This document shows positions 8,520-17,146 of a stretch of 64,000 bases of DNA, in pieces. The notes under the pieces were generated by a model. It was not told the DNA's origin. It ran no database searches and worked only from the letters and a program-made list of their open reading frames with translations. Numbering within the stretch: the first letter of the stretch is position 1; each line of letters begins with the position of its first letter. The stretch comes from Actinomycetes bacterium (GTDB lineage: Bacteria; Actinomycetota; Acidimicrobiia; Acidimicrobiales; Ilumatobacteraceae), in the NCBI GenBank assembly GCA_025356335.1, contig JANXUF010000121.1, positions 1-64,000 of the forward strand, in the 5' to 3' direction. The position numbers and the translations under genes are program-made.

Positions 8520-10334
8520 TCAGATCGCCGCGACGTCATCGCCGAGCAACTGCTCTTTCAATTCGCGCTTGGTGATCTTGCCGTTGGCGTTGCGCGGCAG
8601 CGGCTCGTCGAGGAACCAGATCTTCACCGGAACCTTGAAACTGGCGATACGGGCAGCGCACCACTGGCGCAACTCGGCTTCGGTGACAGTCGTGCCGGAC
8701 GTCAGGTGCACAGCGGCACCGACCTCCTCTCCGAGGACGTGATCGGGAATGCCGATGACGCCGGCGTCGGTGACGTTCGGGTGCTCGAAGAGCGCGTCCT
8801 CGACCTCGACGCAGTAGACGTTCTCGCCGCCGCGGATGATCATGTCCTTGGCTCGGTCGACGATGTAGATGAAGCCCTCCTCGTCGATGCGGGCGATGTC
8901 GCCGGTGTGCAGCCAGCCGTCGGTGAACGTCGACGCCGTTGCTTCCGGCTTGTTCCAGTAGCCCTTGACGACATTCGGGCCCTTGATCCACAACTCCCCG
9001 AGCGAACCGGCCGGCAGGTCGTTGCCGTCGGCATCGACGATGCGCGTATCGCAGACCGGAATGATCGCCCCCACCGAGTCGGGATGCTTCGGATAGTCGT
9101 CGCCGCGGTTCATCGTCGACACCGAAGACGTCTCCGTCATCCCGTAGCCGTTCGAAGGAATGCGGCCTGGGAAGAGGACCTCGATCCGCCGGACGAGCTC
9201 AGGAGCGGCCGGTGCGCCTCCGTAGGCGACCGATCGAACAGAGGAGATGTCGGTCGTCGCGAAGTCAGGATGTTCGAGCACCTGCCAGGCCATCGACGGG
9301 ACGCCGCCGAACAGCGTCACCCGTTCCTGCTCGATCAACTGCAGCGCCCGCCCGGCGTCCCACTTGTACATGATGACGATCTTGCCCTTCGCCGCGAGGT
9401 TGGCGACGAGGATCGCATGGCAGCCCGTCGCGTGGAAGAACGGGACCGAGAGCAGGTAGACGTTCGGTGATTCCGCTTCGCCTTCGATCCGCGGCCGCGG
9501 GGCCGAACGCATCGTCGCTCGTGCGTTGACGAAACCGAGCGACAGCAGGTTGCCGCAGATGTTCCGCTGCGTCCCGAGCGCCCCCTTCGGGTTGCCCGTC
9601 GTGCCGGACGTATAGAAAATCGTTGCCTCGTCCTCGGGATCGAAGGCGACCACGGGCAGGTCGACGTCACTGGACCAGTCGCCGAGAGCTGCAGCGAACG
9701 ATTCGCTTCCGGGTAGCGGATGGTCGGCGTCCGGCTTGGCGACGATCACGTTCGTCAGCAGCGGCAGATTTGCGCGGTGCTCGGCGATGATGGCAGCGCG
9801 TTGCGCATCGGCGAAGACGATCGAAGCACCGCTGTCGGCCAGACCGTATTCGAGTTCTGGTCCGGTCCACCATGCATTCAACGGGACGACGACGGCACCG
9901 GCGACGGTCGCCGCCCAGAAGGCGATCGACCATTCCGGATAGTTGCGCATGACGATCGAGACGCGGTCGCCCTTGCGTATGCCATAGTGATCGATCAACC
10001 GATGGGCGAGTGTCGCAGCGGCGCGGAAGTGCTCGGCGAACGTCAGCCGGTCGAGGTCACCTTCTGTTCCGGTCGGCGGGTCGAAGACCAGGAATTCGGC
10101 ATCACCGTAGGACTTGCTCAGCTGTAGAACCGCTGCCAACGATGCAGGAGCGTTCTTCCACGTCCGTGTCGTCACACCGAAGATGTCGACCTCTGCCATC
10201 TCGAACGGACTGCCGGGCGCGGTGAGGCTGGCGTGCACCTCGGCCATCGTCGGAATCTCGACGACTGCCGGATCGGTCGAGGAGACGTGCGCTGCGGGTT
10301 CCGGCTTCTCTGCCGCCTGTGAGGTGTCGGTCAT
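8520..10334 (-). CDS. AMP-dependent acyl-CoA synthetase (fatty-acid/aryl-CoA ligase)
   Basis: A 604-residue adenylate-forming enzyme that activates a carboxylic acid with ATP and CoA. The P-loop FYTSGTTGNPKGALGT, the A5 motif YGMTETSSV, the hinge/A8 region LHTGDIARIDEEGFIYIVDRAKDMIIRGGENV (quoted in parts elsewhere as GGENVYCVEVE) and the catalytic Lys of NANGKITKRELKE are present. Acid specificity cannot be read. ATG 10334 was chosen because upstream in-frame sequence is the antisense of the hydrolase gene. It overlaps the hydrolase stop by 4 nt (ATGA), so the two are coupled; a hydrolase plus CoA ligase suggests breakdown of an ester or lipid substrate. Confidence 0.9.
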   Translation of the reverse strand: MTDTSQAAEKPEPAAHVSSTDPAVVEIPTMAEVHASLTAPGSPFEMAEVDIFGVTTRTWKNAPASLAAVLQLSKSYGDAEFLVFDPPTGTEGDLDRLTFAEHFRAAATLAHRLIDHYGIRKGDRVSIVMRNYPEWSIAFWAATVAGAVVVPLNAWWTGPELEYGLADSGASIVFADAQRAAIIAEHRANLPLLTNVIVAKPDADHPLPGSESFAAALGDWSSDVDLPVVAFDPEDEATIFYTSGTTGNPKGALGTQRNICGNLLSLGFVNARATMRSAPRPRIEGEAESPNVYLLSVPFFHATGCHAILVANLAAKGKIVIMYKWDAGRALQLIEQERVTLFGGVPSMAWQVLEHPDFATTDISSVRSVAYGGAPAAPELVRRIEVLFPGRIPSNGYGMTETSSVSTMNRGDDYPKHPDSVGAIIPVCDTRIVDADGNDLPAGSLGELWIKGPNVVKGYWNKPEATASTFTDGWLHTGDIARIDEEGFIYIVDRAKDMIIRGGENVYCVEVEDALFEHPNVTDAGVIGIPDHVLGEEVGAAVHLTSGTTVTEAELRQWCAARIASFKVPVKIWFLDEPLPRNANGKITKRELKEQLLGDDVAAI

Positions 10335-11299
10335 GGTTCGAGAGTGTTGCCGACGGAGGTACCGGAATGCCAAGTGGCGACGTTCGAAGCCGGGACTCGC
10401 AACGGATCGGAGTGATCCCAGTCGGCAAGGAGGGAGCGCAGTGCAGTCAGCAGGACGAGTGGTTGGTCGAGCATCGGATGATGGCCGGCCTGTGGCAGTT
10501 CGATCACCGGAGCGACACGGCCGAGGGCTTCGTACATTTCCGCACCGATACCTTGTGTGACGAGACCGTACTGCGATCGAAGCAGGGCGAACCGGCAGGT
10601 GATCTGCGACAGGTACGGTTTGGCGATCGACCGCATACCGCCGGCGAACGACTGGAAGATGCCGGGATCGAACTTGTATTGCCATCCGCCGCTGACTGCC
10701 TTGACGGAATGCCTGGCGATGAAGTCCATGATGTAGTCGAGCTGGACCTTCTGCTCGGGAACGGCGCGGAATCGGCTGATCGCCGACTCGAACGACGCGT
10801 AGGTTCGTGCCTTCCCGAAGGCGTCTTTGTTGCTGTGAGCACTGACCTCCGGATCCGGGCTGGTGACGGGGGAGTCGCAGATGATCACCCCTGCGAGTTC
10901 GTCAGGGTGCAACGCTGCCGTGGCGATGGTGACGAATCCGCCCATACTGTGGCCGACGACAACTGCCTGGCCCTCGACACCTCCGTGGACAGCGACGGCG
11001 AGGACCTCCTCCGTCCAGCGCTCCAATTCGTAGTGCTGACGCCGATCACTGTCGCCGTGCCCTGACAGATCGATGGCGATGACCCGGTAGTCGCCGGCGA
11101 AGGTGGCGGCGATGTGGGTCCACCAGTGCGCGTTCGCGGCCCCGCCATGGACGAAGACAAGACCTCGACGCCCCGGCTCGCCCCACGCGAGATAATGGAT
11201 CCGCGCCCCGCCGACATCGACGACGTTGTCCGTGAACGGCACCGACACCGCCCGGCGGAACCAACTCGGAGCGTCTGGGAGAAGCGGCACGTCTGGCAT
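10331..11299 (-). CDS. Alpha/beta hydrolase
   Basis: A 322-residue alpha/beta hydrolase. The oxyanion strand reads LVFVHGGAANAHWW, the nucleophile elbow GHSMGG places Ser at about residue 117, and the catalytic His lies in QAGHHPMLDQP near residue 272. There is no signal peptide. It heads a three-gene operon with an acyl-CoA ligase and a YjbR protein, which suggests ester or lactone cleavage feeding CoA activation. The exact substrate is unknown. ATG 11299 is preceded by TATCGT at 6 nt, without a Shine-Dalgarno sequence. Confidence 0.85.
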   Translation of the reverse strand: MPDVPLLPDAPSWFRRAVSVPFTDNVVDVGGARIHYLAWGEPGRRGLVFVHGGAANAHWWTHIAATFAGDYRVIAIDLSGHGDSDRRQHYELERWTEEVLAVAVHGGVEGQAVVVGHSMGGFVTIATAALHPDELAGVIICDSPVTSPDPEVSAHSNKDAFGKARTYASFESAISRFRAVPEQKVQLDYIMDFIARHSVKAVSGGWQYKFDPGIFQSFAGGMRSIAKPYLSQITCRFALLRSQYGLVTQGIGAEMYEALGRVAPVIELPQAGHHPMLDQPLVLLTALRSLLADWDHSDPLRVPASNVATWHSGTSVGNTLEP

Positions 11300-11305
11300 C
11301 CGTCA

Positions 11306-11311
11306 ACGATA
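11306..11311 (-). promoter_or_regulatory. -10 box TATCGT for the leaderless hydrolase operon
   Basis: Read on the minus strand, TATCGT ends 6 nt before the ATG at 11299. It is divergent from the malic enzyme promoter about 55 bp away. Confidence 0.5.
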
Positions 11312-11365
11312 GATCGCGTGACCGCCGAACCAGCCGTGCGACACCCGAGCGGTGAGCCCGCCTCC

Positions 11366-11371
11366 TAGATT
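11366..11371 (+). promoter_or_regulatory. -10 box TAGATT for leaderless malic enzyme
   Basis: TAGATT ends 7 nt before ATG 11379. This favours ATG 11379 over the in-frame GTG at 11352, which would lie upstream of the predicted transcript start. Confidence 0.55.
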
Positions 11372-11378
11372 GGCTGGC

Positions 11379-13028
11379 ATGGAACTGTTCGGCCGTGACC
11401 TGTTGGCCAACCGGTACCACAACAAGGGGACGGCGTTCACGGTAGACGAGCGGGATCGCTTCCGGCTGCATGGACTGCTTCCTCCAACGATCGAGGAGCT
11501 CGATACGCAATTGCTGCGCGTCCGTCTCGAGTACGACGACAAGTCCACGGATCTCGACCGTCACATCTATCTTCGCCTGCTGCAGATGCGCAGCACCGTG
11601 CTGTTCTACCGGTTCGTCACCGCCAACCTCGCTGAAATGCTGCCGATCGTCTACACCCCGACCGTCGGCCTGGCGTGCCAGCAGTGGTCGCGGATCTACC
11701 GACGAGAACACGGGCTCTATGTGTCCATCGGCGACCTCGGTCGTGTCGGTGAACTCGTCGACAATGCCATCGCCAAGGTCGACAGGATCAGCATCGTCGT
11801 CGTGACAGACGGTGAACGGATCCTCGGGCTCGGCGATCTCGGCGTCGGCGGCATGGGCATATCGATCGGCAAGCTGGCCCTCTATTCCGCCGTCGGTGGA
11901 GTCGATCCCGAGACCACGCTGCCGGTCGCCCTCGACGTCGGCACCGACAACGAGGCGTTGCTCTCCGATCCGCTGTATCTCGGCAGGCGGCATCAGCGAA
12001 TCCGTGGTCCGCAGTACGACGAGCTCGTCGACGAACTCGTCGACACGCTGCGCGCTCGCTGTCCAGGGGTCGTCCTGCAGTGGGAGGACTTCGCCCTGCG
12101 CAACGCCGGTCATCTGCTGACTCGTCATCGCCGCCGCATCTGCTCGTTCAACGACGACATCCAAGGCACGGCAGCCGTCACGGCTGCAGCGGTGATCGCC
12201 GGCATGAAGATCGCCGAAGAACCGATCGCCGCACTGCGAACCGTCATCGTCGGTGGCGGTTCTGCCGGCATCGGGATCGCCAACCAGCTCGTCGCCACGC
12301 TCGTCATGAGCGGCGTCTCTCCCGAGCGTGCACGGTCGCAGTGCTGGCTCGTGGATCGTGAAGGGCTCGTCCACCTCGGACAGGCCGATGTCCCCGTTGC
12401 GCAGCGGCCATATGCCAGGTCGGCTGTTGATATCGACGGTTGGGAGGCGGATCGAGACGGCCGCATCCCACTGGCCGAGGTGGTCAGGCGGGTCGTGCCG
12501 CATGCCCTCGTCGGAGTGACAGGCCAGCCAGGGCTGTTCACCGAGGAGGTCATCAGGGCAATGGGAAGCGGGGTTGTCCGCCCGATCGTGATGCCGCTGT
12601 CGAACCCGACGCTGCGGGCAGAGGCACTGCCGGCTGACATCATCGAGTGGACGGGCGGTCGGGCGTTGATCGGCACAGGGAGTCCATTTCCACCCGTCGA
12701 ATATGGCGGAGCGACCTATCCCATCGCCCAGGTGAACAACGTCTATGTCTTCCCGGGCCTCGGCCTCGGGCTCGTCGCCTGCGGTGCCACGGAGGTCACC
12801 GACGACATGATCACCGCTGCCTCGCTCGCCGTTGCCGGGTACGTCGGCGACGAGCAGGAAGCCGGCGAACCGCCGCTCGTCCCACCGATCGAATCGAGTC
12901 ATTCCATCGCTCGCGCCGTGGCGCTGGCGATCGCCGGACAAGCAGTCCTCGATGGCGTTGCACCGCCGAGAACCGACGCAGCACTCGCCGCTCGTGTCGA
13001 CGCCAGCTGCTGGTACCCGAGCTACTGA
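11379..13028 (+). CDS. NAD-dependent malic enzyme (large form)
   Basis: Oxidatively decarboxylates malate to pyruvate. The 549-residue length and the opening GRDLLANRYHNKGTAFTVDER match the large SfcA/MaeA-type family. The N-terminal domain carries YTPTVGLACQQWS and the metal-binding segment around LQWEDFALRNA and FNDDIQGTAAVTAAAV. The Rossmann domain has VGGGSAGIGIAN. It ends with FPGLGLGLVACGATEVTDDM, also typical. It gives the cell a route from the citric acid cycle to pyruvate. The HDAC-like gene follows 6 bp later on the same strand. Confidence 0.93.
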   Translation: MELFGRDLLANRYHNKGTAFTVDERDRFRLHGLLPPTIEELDTQLLRVRLEYDDKSTDLDRHIYLRLLQMRSTVLFYRFVTANLAEMLPIVYTPTVGLACQQWSRIYRREHGLYVSIGDLGRVGELVDNAIAKVDRISIVVVTDGERILGLGDLGVGGMGISIGKLALYSAVGGVDPETTLPVALDVGTDNEALLSDPLYLGRRHQRIRGPQYDELVDELVDTLRARCPGVVLQWEDFALRNAGHLLTRHRRRICSFNDDIQGTAAVTAAAVIAGMKIAEEPIAALRTVIVGGGSAGIGIANQLVATLVMSGVSPERARSQCWLVDREGLVHLGQADVPVAQRPYARSAVDIDGWEADRDGRIPLAEVVRRVVPHALVGVTGQPGLFTEEVIRAMGSGVVRPIVMPLSNPTLRAEALPADIIEWTGGRALIGTGSPFPPVEYGGATYPIAQVNNVYVFPGLGLGLVACGATEVTDDMITAASLAVAGYVGDEQEAGEPPLVPPIESSHSIARAVALAIAGQAVLDGVAPPRTDAALAARVDASCWYPSY

Positions 13029-13034
13029 GCGACC

Positions 13035-13934
13035 ATGAATGTCTATTTCAGCCCGGCATATTGTGAGACCTCGGTCGCTTTCGATACGACACGAAAAGCT
13101 GCCGCCATCGCCGCATCGTTGACCGAAGAACCGATCGCCGGTGTGACGTTGCTCGCACCCCGACCGGTCACTGCGCAGGAACTGCTCGCGGTCCACGCCG
13201 ACGCCTACGTCGATGCCGTATTGACCGGCTCACCGCGTGAACTCGCAGCAACGAACGGCATCGGCTGGGACGTCGGCTTTCCCGGCGCGGTCATGGCCTC
13301 CAACGGTGGCGTGCGCGACGCTGCTCTCGAGGCGCTTCGGACCGGCTCCGTCGCCGGATCGCTGTCGAGTGGGCTGCACCACGCCTACGGCGACCGCGGC
13401 TCCGGGTATTGCACCTTCAACGGGCTGGTGCTCTCCAGCCGGGCGGCGCTGGCGGCTGGAGCCAAGAGGGTGCTGATCCTCGATCTCGATGCACACTGCG
13501 GCGGTGGGACGGCATCGCTGATCGGCGATCTGCATGGCGTCGAGCAGGTCGATGTCGCCGTCGACGATTTCGATCACTACGCAAGCACGGCAAATGCCTG
13601 GCTGACGATGTCGCACGGTGACGACTATCTCGACACTGTATGCCGCCAACTCGATCGGGTATCCGCGCCGGCGGGGATCGATCTGCTGCTGTACAACGCC
13701 GGGATGGATCCGCATCGTCATGCGGGCGGCCATCCGGCGATCGACGCCGGCATCCTCGCAGCACGCGAGTCGATCGTTCTCGAGTGGTCCTCGTCGCAGG
13801 GACTGCCCGTCGCCTGGGTGCTGGCCGGTGGATACACCGAAGGTAACGAAGGTGCTGCGCTCGATATGGCTGGACTCGTCCGGTTGCATCGCCTGACGAT
13901 CTCTGCCGCCGCGGAAAGCGTCGGGCTGCGCTAG
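13035..13934 (+). CDS. Histone-deacetylase-like amidohydrolase
   Basis: A 299-residue member of the arginase/deacetylase fold (HDAC superfamily). The tandem catalytic His pair is in GLHHAYGDRGSGYCTFNG. Zinc ligands can be assigned to Asp and His of LDLDAHCGGGT and to Asp of YNAGMDPH. The final strand reads VLAGGYTEGNEGA. Where most relatives have HHGNGT this one has HCGGGT, which keeps the ligand His but changes the next residue. Bacterial members deacetylate small amides such as polyamines or protein lysines; the substrate here is unknown. Its TAG stop lies inside the inverted arm of a repeat element. Confidence 0.88.
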   Translation: MNVYFSPAYCETSVAFDTTRKAAAIAASLTEEPIAGVTLLAPRPVTAQELLAVHADAYVDAVLTGSPRELAATNGIGWDVGFPGAVMASNGGVRDAALEALRTGSVAGSLSSGLHHAYGDRGSGYCTFNGLVLSSRAALAAGAKRVLILDLDAHCGGGTASLIGDLHGVEQVDVAVDDFDHYASTANAWLTMSHGDDYLDTVCRQLDRVSAPAGIDLLLYNAGMDPHRHAGGHPAIDAGILAARESIVLEWSSSQGLPVAWVLAGGYTEGNEGAALDMAGLVRLHRLTISAAAESVGLR

Positions 13935-14039
13935 CAGGATGCTGAAATTGGTATCTCGGCAGGCGCACATCGCCGCAAATGCCCAGGTCATCGAGGCGCT
14001 CAGCCGAGCCGACTGGTGTATTTCAGCATCCTGCTAGCG
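13929..14039. repeat. 111-bp inverted-end repeat element, copy 1
   Basis: The ends are perfect 20-base inverted repeats: 13929-13948 reads CGCTAGCAGGATGCTGAAAT and 14020-14039 is its complement. The core resembles, in the opposite orientation, the element at 55840-55945. The arms supply the TAG stop of the HDAC-like gene and the TAG stop of the minus-strand gene that converges on it. A short conserved reading frame (VSRQAHIAANAQV here; VSRLANLAEKDLV in the other copy) crosses the core. It may act as a bidirectional terminator or be a MITE-like element. Confidence 0.8.
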
Positions 14040-14480
14040 GCTCAGCGTGCGGAGCCTGGCGACGATTCCCGCTTTTGCGGACCCGGCGCTGCGCCACACC
14101 AGAACGCGGCCGTCGCACAGTACGTCGAAGGTCTCGGTTCCGTTCAGTTTCCGTACGAAGACGTACGTCAGCGGCTCGTCGCGGCGCACGTCGACCTTCA
14201 GGCGCTGATGGGCGTCGATGCGTTCGCTGCGCGGGAAGTGGCGGCGGACGATGACACCCGTGCGCGTATCGACGGTCACGGAGTTGCGGCGGATCGACAG
14301 GGCGAAGAACGCCGGGAGGGCGATCAGCACGAGCAACGTCTCCAGGACGATCGTCACGCCGCTGGAGTCCAGCACCATCAGTACGTAGATCAGCATCAGC
14401 GCGGCAACCGGCCCGAGTACCGCCAGCCGCTTGCGCAGGCCCCACTCGCGAAGCCAGAACTGTTCTCCATCGGGACTCAT
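14034..14480 (-). CDS. Small membrane protein of unknown function
   Basis: A 148-residue protein. Two hydrophobic helices at about residues 20-40 and 44-62 (LAVLGPVAALMLIYVLMVL and IVLETLLVLIALPAFFAL) are followed by a soluble beta-rich region with VTVDTRTGVIVRRHFPRS, reminiscent of PH-like domains attached to membrane hairpins. I do not recognise a named family. ATG 14480 is preceded by TAGCGT at 9 nt. The stop codon lies in the inverted arm of the 111-bp repeat. It is divergent from the WYL pair. Confidence 0.65.
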   Translation of the reverse strand: MSPDGEQFWLREWGLRKRLAVLGPVAALMLIYVLMVLDSSGVTIVLETLLVLIALPAFFALSIRRNSVTVDTRTGVIVRRHFPRSERIDAHQRLKVDVRRDEPLTYVFVRKLNGTETFDVLCDGRVLVWRSAGSAKAGIVARLRTLSR

Positions 14481-14489
14481 GCCGGGACC

Positions 14490-14495
14490 ACGCTA
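14490..14495 (-). promoter_or_regulatory. -10 box TAGCGT for the membrane protein gene
   Basis: Read on the minus strand, TAGCGT ends 9 nt before ATG 14480, in the leaderless layout. Confidence 0.45.
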
Positions 14496-14520
14496 CGACC
14501 CGAACGCCTGCGGTCTCCGG

Positions 14521-14526
14521 TAACGT
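14521..14526 (+). promoter_or_regulatory. -10 box TAACGT for the WYL pair
   Basis: TAACGT ends 9 nt before ATG 14536. No Shine-Dalgarno sequence is seen. Confidence 0.5.
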
Positions 14527-14535
14527 CGCAAATCT

Positions 14536-15495
14536 ATGGCCGACTCGCTGGAGCGGATCACCAACCTGCTCGTGCTGCTGTTGGAGACCCGCGTGCCGTT
14601 GACGATGCAGGCGATCGTCACCAAACTGGCCGACCAGTATCCGACGGTCGAGATGGCGCGACGGGCAGCCTTCGAGCGCGACAAGGCACTGCTGCGGGCA
14701 GAGGGTGTGCCGATCGAGCAGCAGGTGCTGTCCGGTGGTGATGCCGGCCAGACCGGCTACTGGGTCGAGCGGGAACGTTATGAACTGGCCGATCTCGGCC
14801 TCACCGATGCCGAACGTTCTGCGCTTGCACTGGCCGTCGCAGCAGTTCGAACGGACAGTGATTCGGGTGAGGACGCAATCGACAAACTCGGCGTGTTCGG
14901 GGCGACCCCGGCTCCACCGATCGAACTGCGGGCGACGTTGGCATCGATGACAGGACTGCCCGTGCTGTTCGAAGCTGCGTCCAAGCGGGCGAGCGTGACA
15001 TTCGGATACCGGGGGGCGACACGTACGATCGACCCGTATGCGCTGATCGCCCGCAACGGCTTCTGGTACCTGGTCGGTCACGATCAAGGGCGTCAGGCGC
15101 TGCGTACGTTCCGCGTCGATCGCATCGATTCCGGTATCGAACAGGGCGCTGAGCAGACCTTCGAGCGACCGGCGGACTTCGACGCCATGGCAGTACTGCC
15201 ATCTGAGCAACTCGCAGCGCCCGCAGGGGTTCGAGCCGTCCAGGAGCAGGCATCGGTGCTCGTCGATGCGGACATCGCCGAGAGGATCGAGCGCGAACTC
15301 GGCGGAGCAGCTGTGACCGAGCGCAGGACCGACGGGTCGATCGTCGTCGATGTCATCTGCGAGAACCGCATCGCCTTCCGCTCCTGGCTACTCGGACTCG
15401 GTTCCCAGGCGGAAGTGCTGGCGCCGTTCGACGTGCGGGCCGCGATGATCGACTGGCTGCAGGACCTGCTGCCCTCGAACGGTGCAGTCGTCTAG
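14536..15495 (+). CDS. WYL-domain regulator, PafB-like
   Basis: A 319-residue HTH-WYL protein. The N-terminal helix-turn-helix starts ERITNLLVLLLETRVPLTMQAI, and the WYL core reads YALIARNGFWYLVGHDQGRQALRTFRVDRID at about residues 175-205, followed by a WCX-type C-terminus. It overlaps the next WYL gene by one base. Tandem, coupled WYL genes are the hallmark of PafB-PafC, which in mycobacteria activate the LexA-independent DNA damage response. There they sit near the proteasome accessory gene pafA, which is absent here, so orthology is inferred from the pair only. Confidence 0.78.
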   Translation: MADSLERITNLLVLLLETRVPLTMQAIVTKLADQYPTVEMARRAAFERDKALLRAEGVPIEQQVLSGGDAGQTGYWVERERYELADLGLTDAERSALALAVAAVRTDSDSGEDAIDKLGVFGATPAPPIELRATLASMTGLPVLFEAASKRASVTFGYRGATRTIDPYALIARNGFWYLVGHDQGRQALRTFRVDRIDSGIEQGAEQTFERPADFDAMAVLPSEQLAAPAGVRAVQEQASVLVDADIAERIERELGGAAVTERRTDGSIVVDVICENRIAFRSWLLGLGSQAEVLAPFDVRAAMIDWLQDLLPSNGAVV

Positions 15496-16502
15496 TGGCT
15501 GAGGACACCGCTCAACGCAGAGGTCCACGATCGGCCAACACCAGACTTCGCGGGTTGCTGGTGATGCTGCCGTGGTTGATGGAACGAGAGTCGACGCCGG
15601 TTGCGGAAGCAGCGGCCAGGTTCCAGTTGACGGAGCGGGACGTCGTCGCCGATCTCGAGCGTGTGGCGATGTGCGGGCTTCCGCCGTACGGGCCTGGCGA
15701 CCTCATCGATCTGTACATCGAGGACGGCGTGATACACATCGGACCGCGTCAGTTCCTGAAGCGCCCGCTCCGGCTCAGCGCTCCCGAGGGTTTCGCACTA
15801 CTCGTCGCCGGCCGCGCGGCGCTGCAACTACCGGGCGGCGAACTCGCCGGATCACTGAGATCGGCACTCGACAAACTCGCCGCGGCGCTCGGTGACGGAT
15901 CGATCGAAGTCGACATCGTGGCACCACCGTTGACCGAGCGGATCACAGCGGCAGCAGAAGCCGGCGAAGCACTGTCGATCACCTATTGGTCTCCTTCGAC
16001 GGAGCGGCGCACCGAGCGCGTCGTCCATCCGCAGCACGTCTTCGCCGATCGCGGCCACTGGTACGTCAGTGCCTTGGACGTCGCCCGCGATGGCCGCCGG
16101 ACATTCAGGATCGACCGCATCGAACGTGCAGCGGCGACAGGGGCCACATTCGCCAAAGTGCCGACGCCGGTCAGCGCTGCCGATTGGTTCGCCGATGCCG
16201 AGGATCTGCCGCGCGCGACGTTGCGACTGGACGCCACCGCCCGTTGGGTTGCTGAGCGCTATCCCGTGGAGTCGATCGAGATCGCGGCGAACGGGAGTGG
16301 GCGACCTGGAGACGGGCGGGGGAGTGGCGGTGATGTCGTGATCGTGACGATGGCAGTGACGAGTGAGCGCTGGCTCGAGCGGGTGCTCCTGCGCGCCGGA
16401 CCTGGTGCCAACGTCATCGAGCCACCAGAATGGCGAGACCTCGGTGAGCGAGCGGCAGCCGGCGTGCTCGATCGCTACCGCTCGACGAACCGCTCCAGCT
16501 GA
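15495..16502 (+). CDS. WYL-domain regulator, PafC-like
   Basis: A 335-residue partner of the preceding WYL protein, started by a GTG whose first base is the last base of the upstream TAG. The N-terminal part (LRGLLVMLPWLMERESTPVAEAAARFQLTE, residues about 15-45) is the PafC-type winged helix, and the WYL core reads VFADRGHWYVSALDVARDGRRTFRIDRIER. The C-terminal part has a Gly/Asp-rich insertion (GSGRPGDGRGSGGD). The 3' end overlaps the convergent exonuclease gene by 28 bp. The pair probably works as one heterodimeric regulator. Confidence 0.78.
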   Translation: MAEDTAQRRGPRSANTRLRGLLVMLPWLMERESTPVAEAAARFQLTERDVVADLERVAMCGLPPYGPGDLIDLYIEDGVIHIGPRQFLKRPLRLSAPEGFALLVAGRAALQLPGGELAGSLRSALDKLAAALGDGSIEVDIVAPPLTERITAAAEAGEALSITYWSPSTERRTERVVHPQHVFADRGHWYVSALDVARDGRRTFRIDRIERAAATGATFAKVPTPVSAADWFADAEDLPRATLRLDATARWVAERYPVESIEIAANGSGRPGDGRGSGGDVVIVTMAVTSERWLERVLLRAGPGANVIEPPEWRDLGERAAAGVLDRYRSTNRSS

Positions 16503-17086
16503 GCCGTCGTCGTCACGTTCGCCTGTTGGAGCAGTCGCGGCAGCACGTTCGCCGTCGCCATCGCGTCGGACAATGCGTGGTGCGGTTGGGCGTGCTCGAC
16601 GCCGTAGTAGGTGCACAATTCGCTGAGGCGGTGCGACCTGGCGCGTGTGGGGTCGAGTGAGCGCGACATCTTCAGCGTGCACAGTCGCCCCCCGACCGGG
16701 AGCGCGTTCCCGGACCGGCCGGCCGAGATCTTCAGGAAGCCCCAGTCGAAATCGAGGTTGTGGGCGACAATGACGCAACCGGCGACGCGTTCGTTGAACT
16801 CCTGCAGTACCGCTCCGAGCCGCGGAGCACCGCGAAGGTCCCTGATGCGGATGCCGTGAATGTCGGTCGGCCCGACCCTGGCGATCGGCCACCACCGTGG
16901 CCGCACGAACGTCGACCACGAATCGTGGACATGCCCGCTGGCGTCGACCTGTACCAGCCCGATCTGCAGCAGGCGGTTGTGCTCGATCGAGAGGCCGGAA
17001 GTTTCGAGATCGACGACCGCGAATCGGGTGTCGACAAGGCTCGATCCGGCGGCGAACGCCGCTGGGTTGGCTGCACTCGATTCCAC
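16475..17086 (-). CDS. DEDDh 3'-5' exonuclease (DnaQ epsilon-like)
   Basis: A 203-residue exonuclease of the DnaQ/RNase T type. Exo I is AVVDLETSGLS, exo II is VAHNLDFDWGFL and exo III is HHALSDAMATANVL, so the four acidic residues and the His are all present. It could proofread or trim DNA or RNA ends. No polymerase domain is attached. I chose GTG 17086 (VESSAANPAAF) because TAGTGT lies 7 nt upstream; a start at 17116 would place that box inside the gene. It converges on and overlaps the PafC-like gene by 28 bp. Confidence 0.82.
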   Translation of the reverse strand: MESSAANPAAFAAGSSLVDTRFAVVDLETSGLSIEHNRLLQIGLVQVDASGHVHDSWSTFVRPRWWPIARVGPTDIHGIRIRDLRGAPRLGAVLQEFNERVAGCVIVAHNLDFDWGFLKISAGRSGNALPVGGRLCTLKMSRSLDPTRARSHRLSELCTYYGVEHAQPHHALSDAMATANVLPRLLQQANVTTTAQLERFVER

Positions 17087-17093
17087 GACCCAC

Positions 17094-17099
17094 ACACTA
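17094..17099 (-). promoter_or_regulatory. -10 box TAGTGT that fixes the exonuclease start
   Basis: On the minus strand TAGTGT ends 7 nt before GTG 17086. It supports the shorter 203-residue product. Confidence 0.5.
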
Positions 17100-17146
17100 C
17101 GCAGGGGGTGTCTCATGGTTGGATGCGGCGGACGTTTCGTGCGAGT

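Noticed and set aside
11046-13196. Minus-strand 716-residue frame
   Set aside because: Antisense to malic enzyme, whose domains are clear. It has an Arg/Asp-rich shadow composition.
14536-16502. A bacterial proteasome locus, suggested by the PafBC-like pair and the PAC2 protein
   Set aside because: No prcA, prcB, mpa, pup or pafA gene is in the window, and PAC2 is about 30 kb from the WYL pair.
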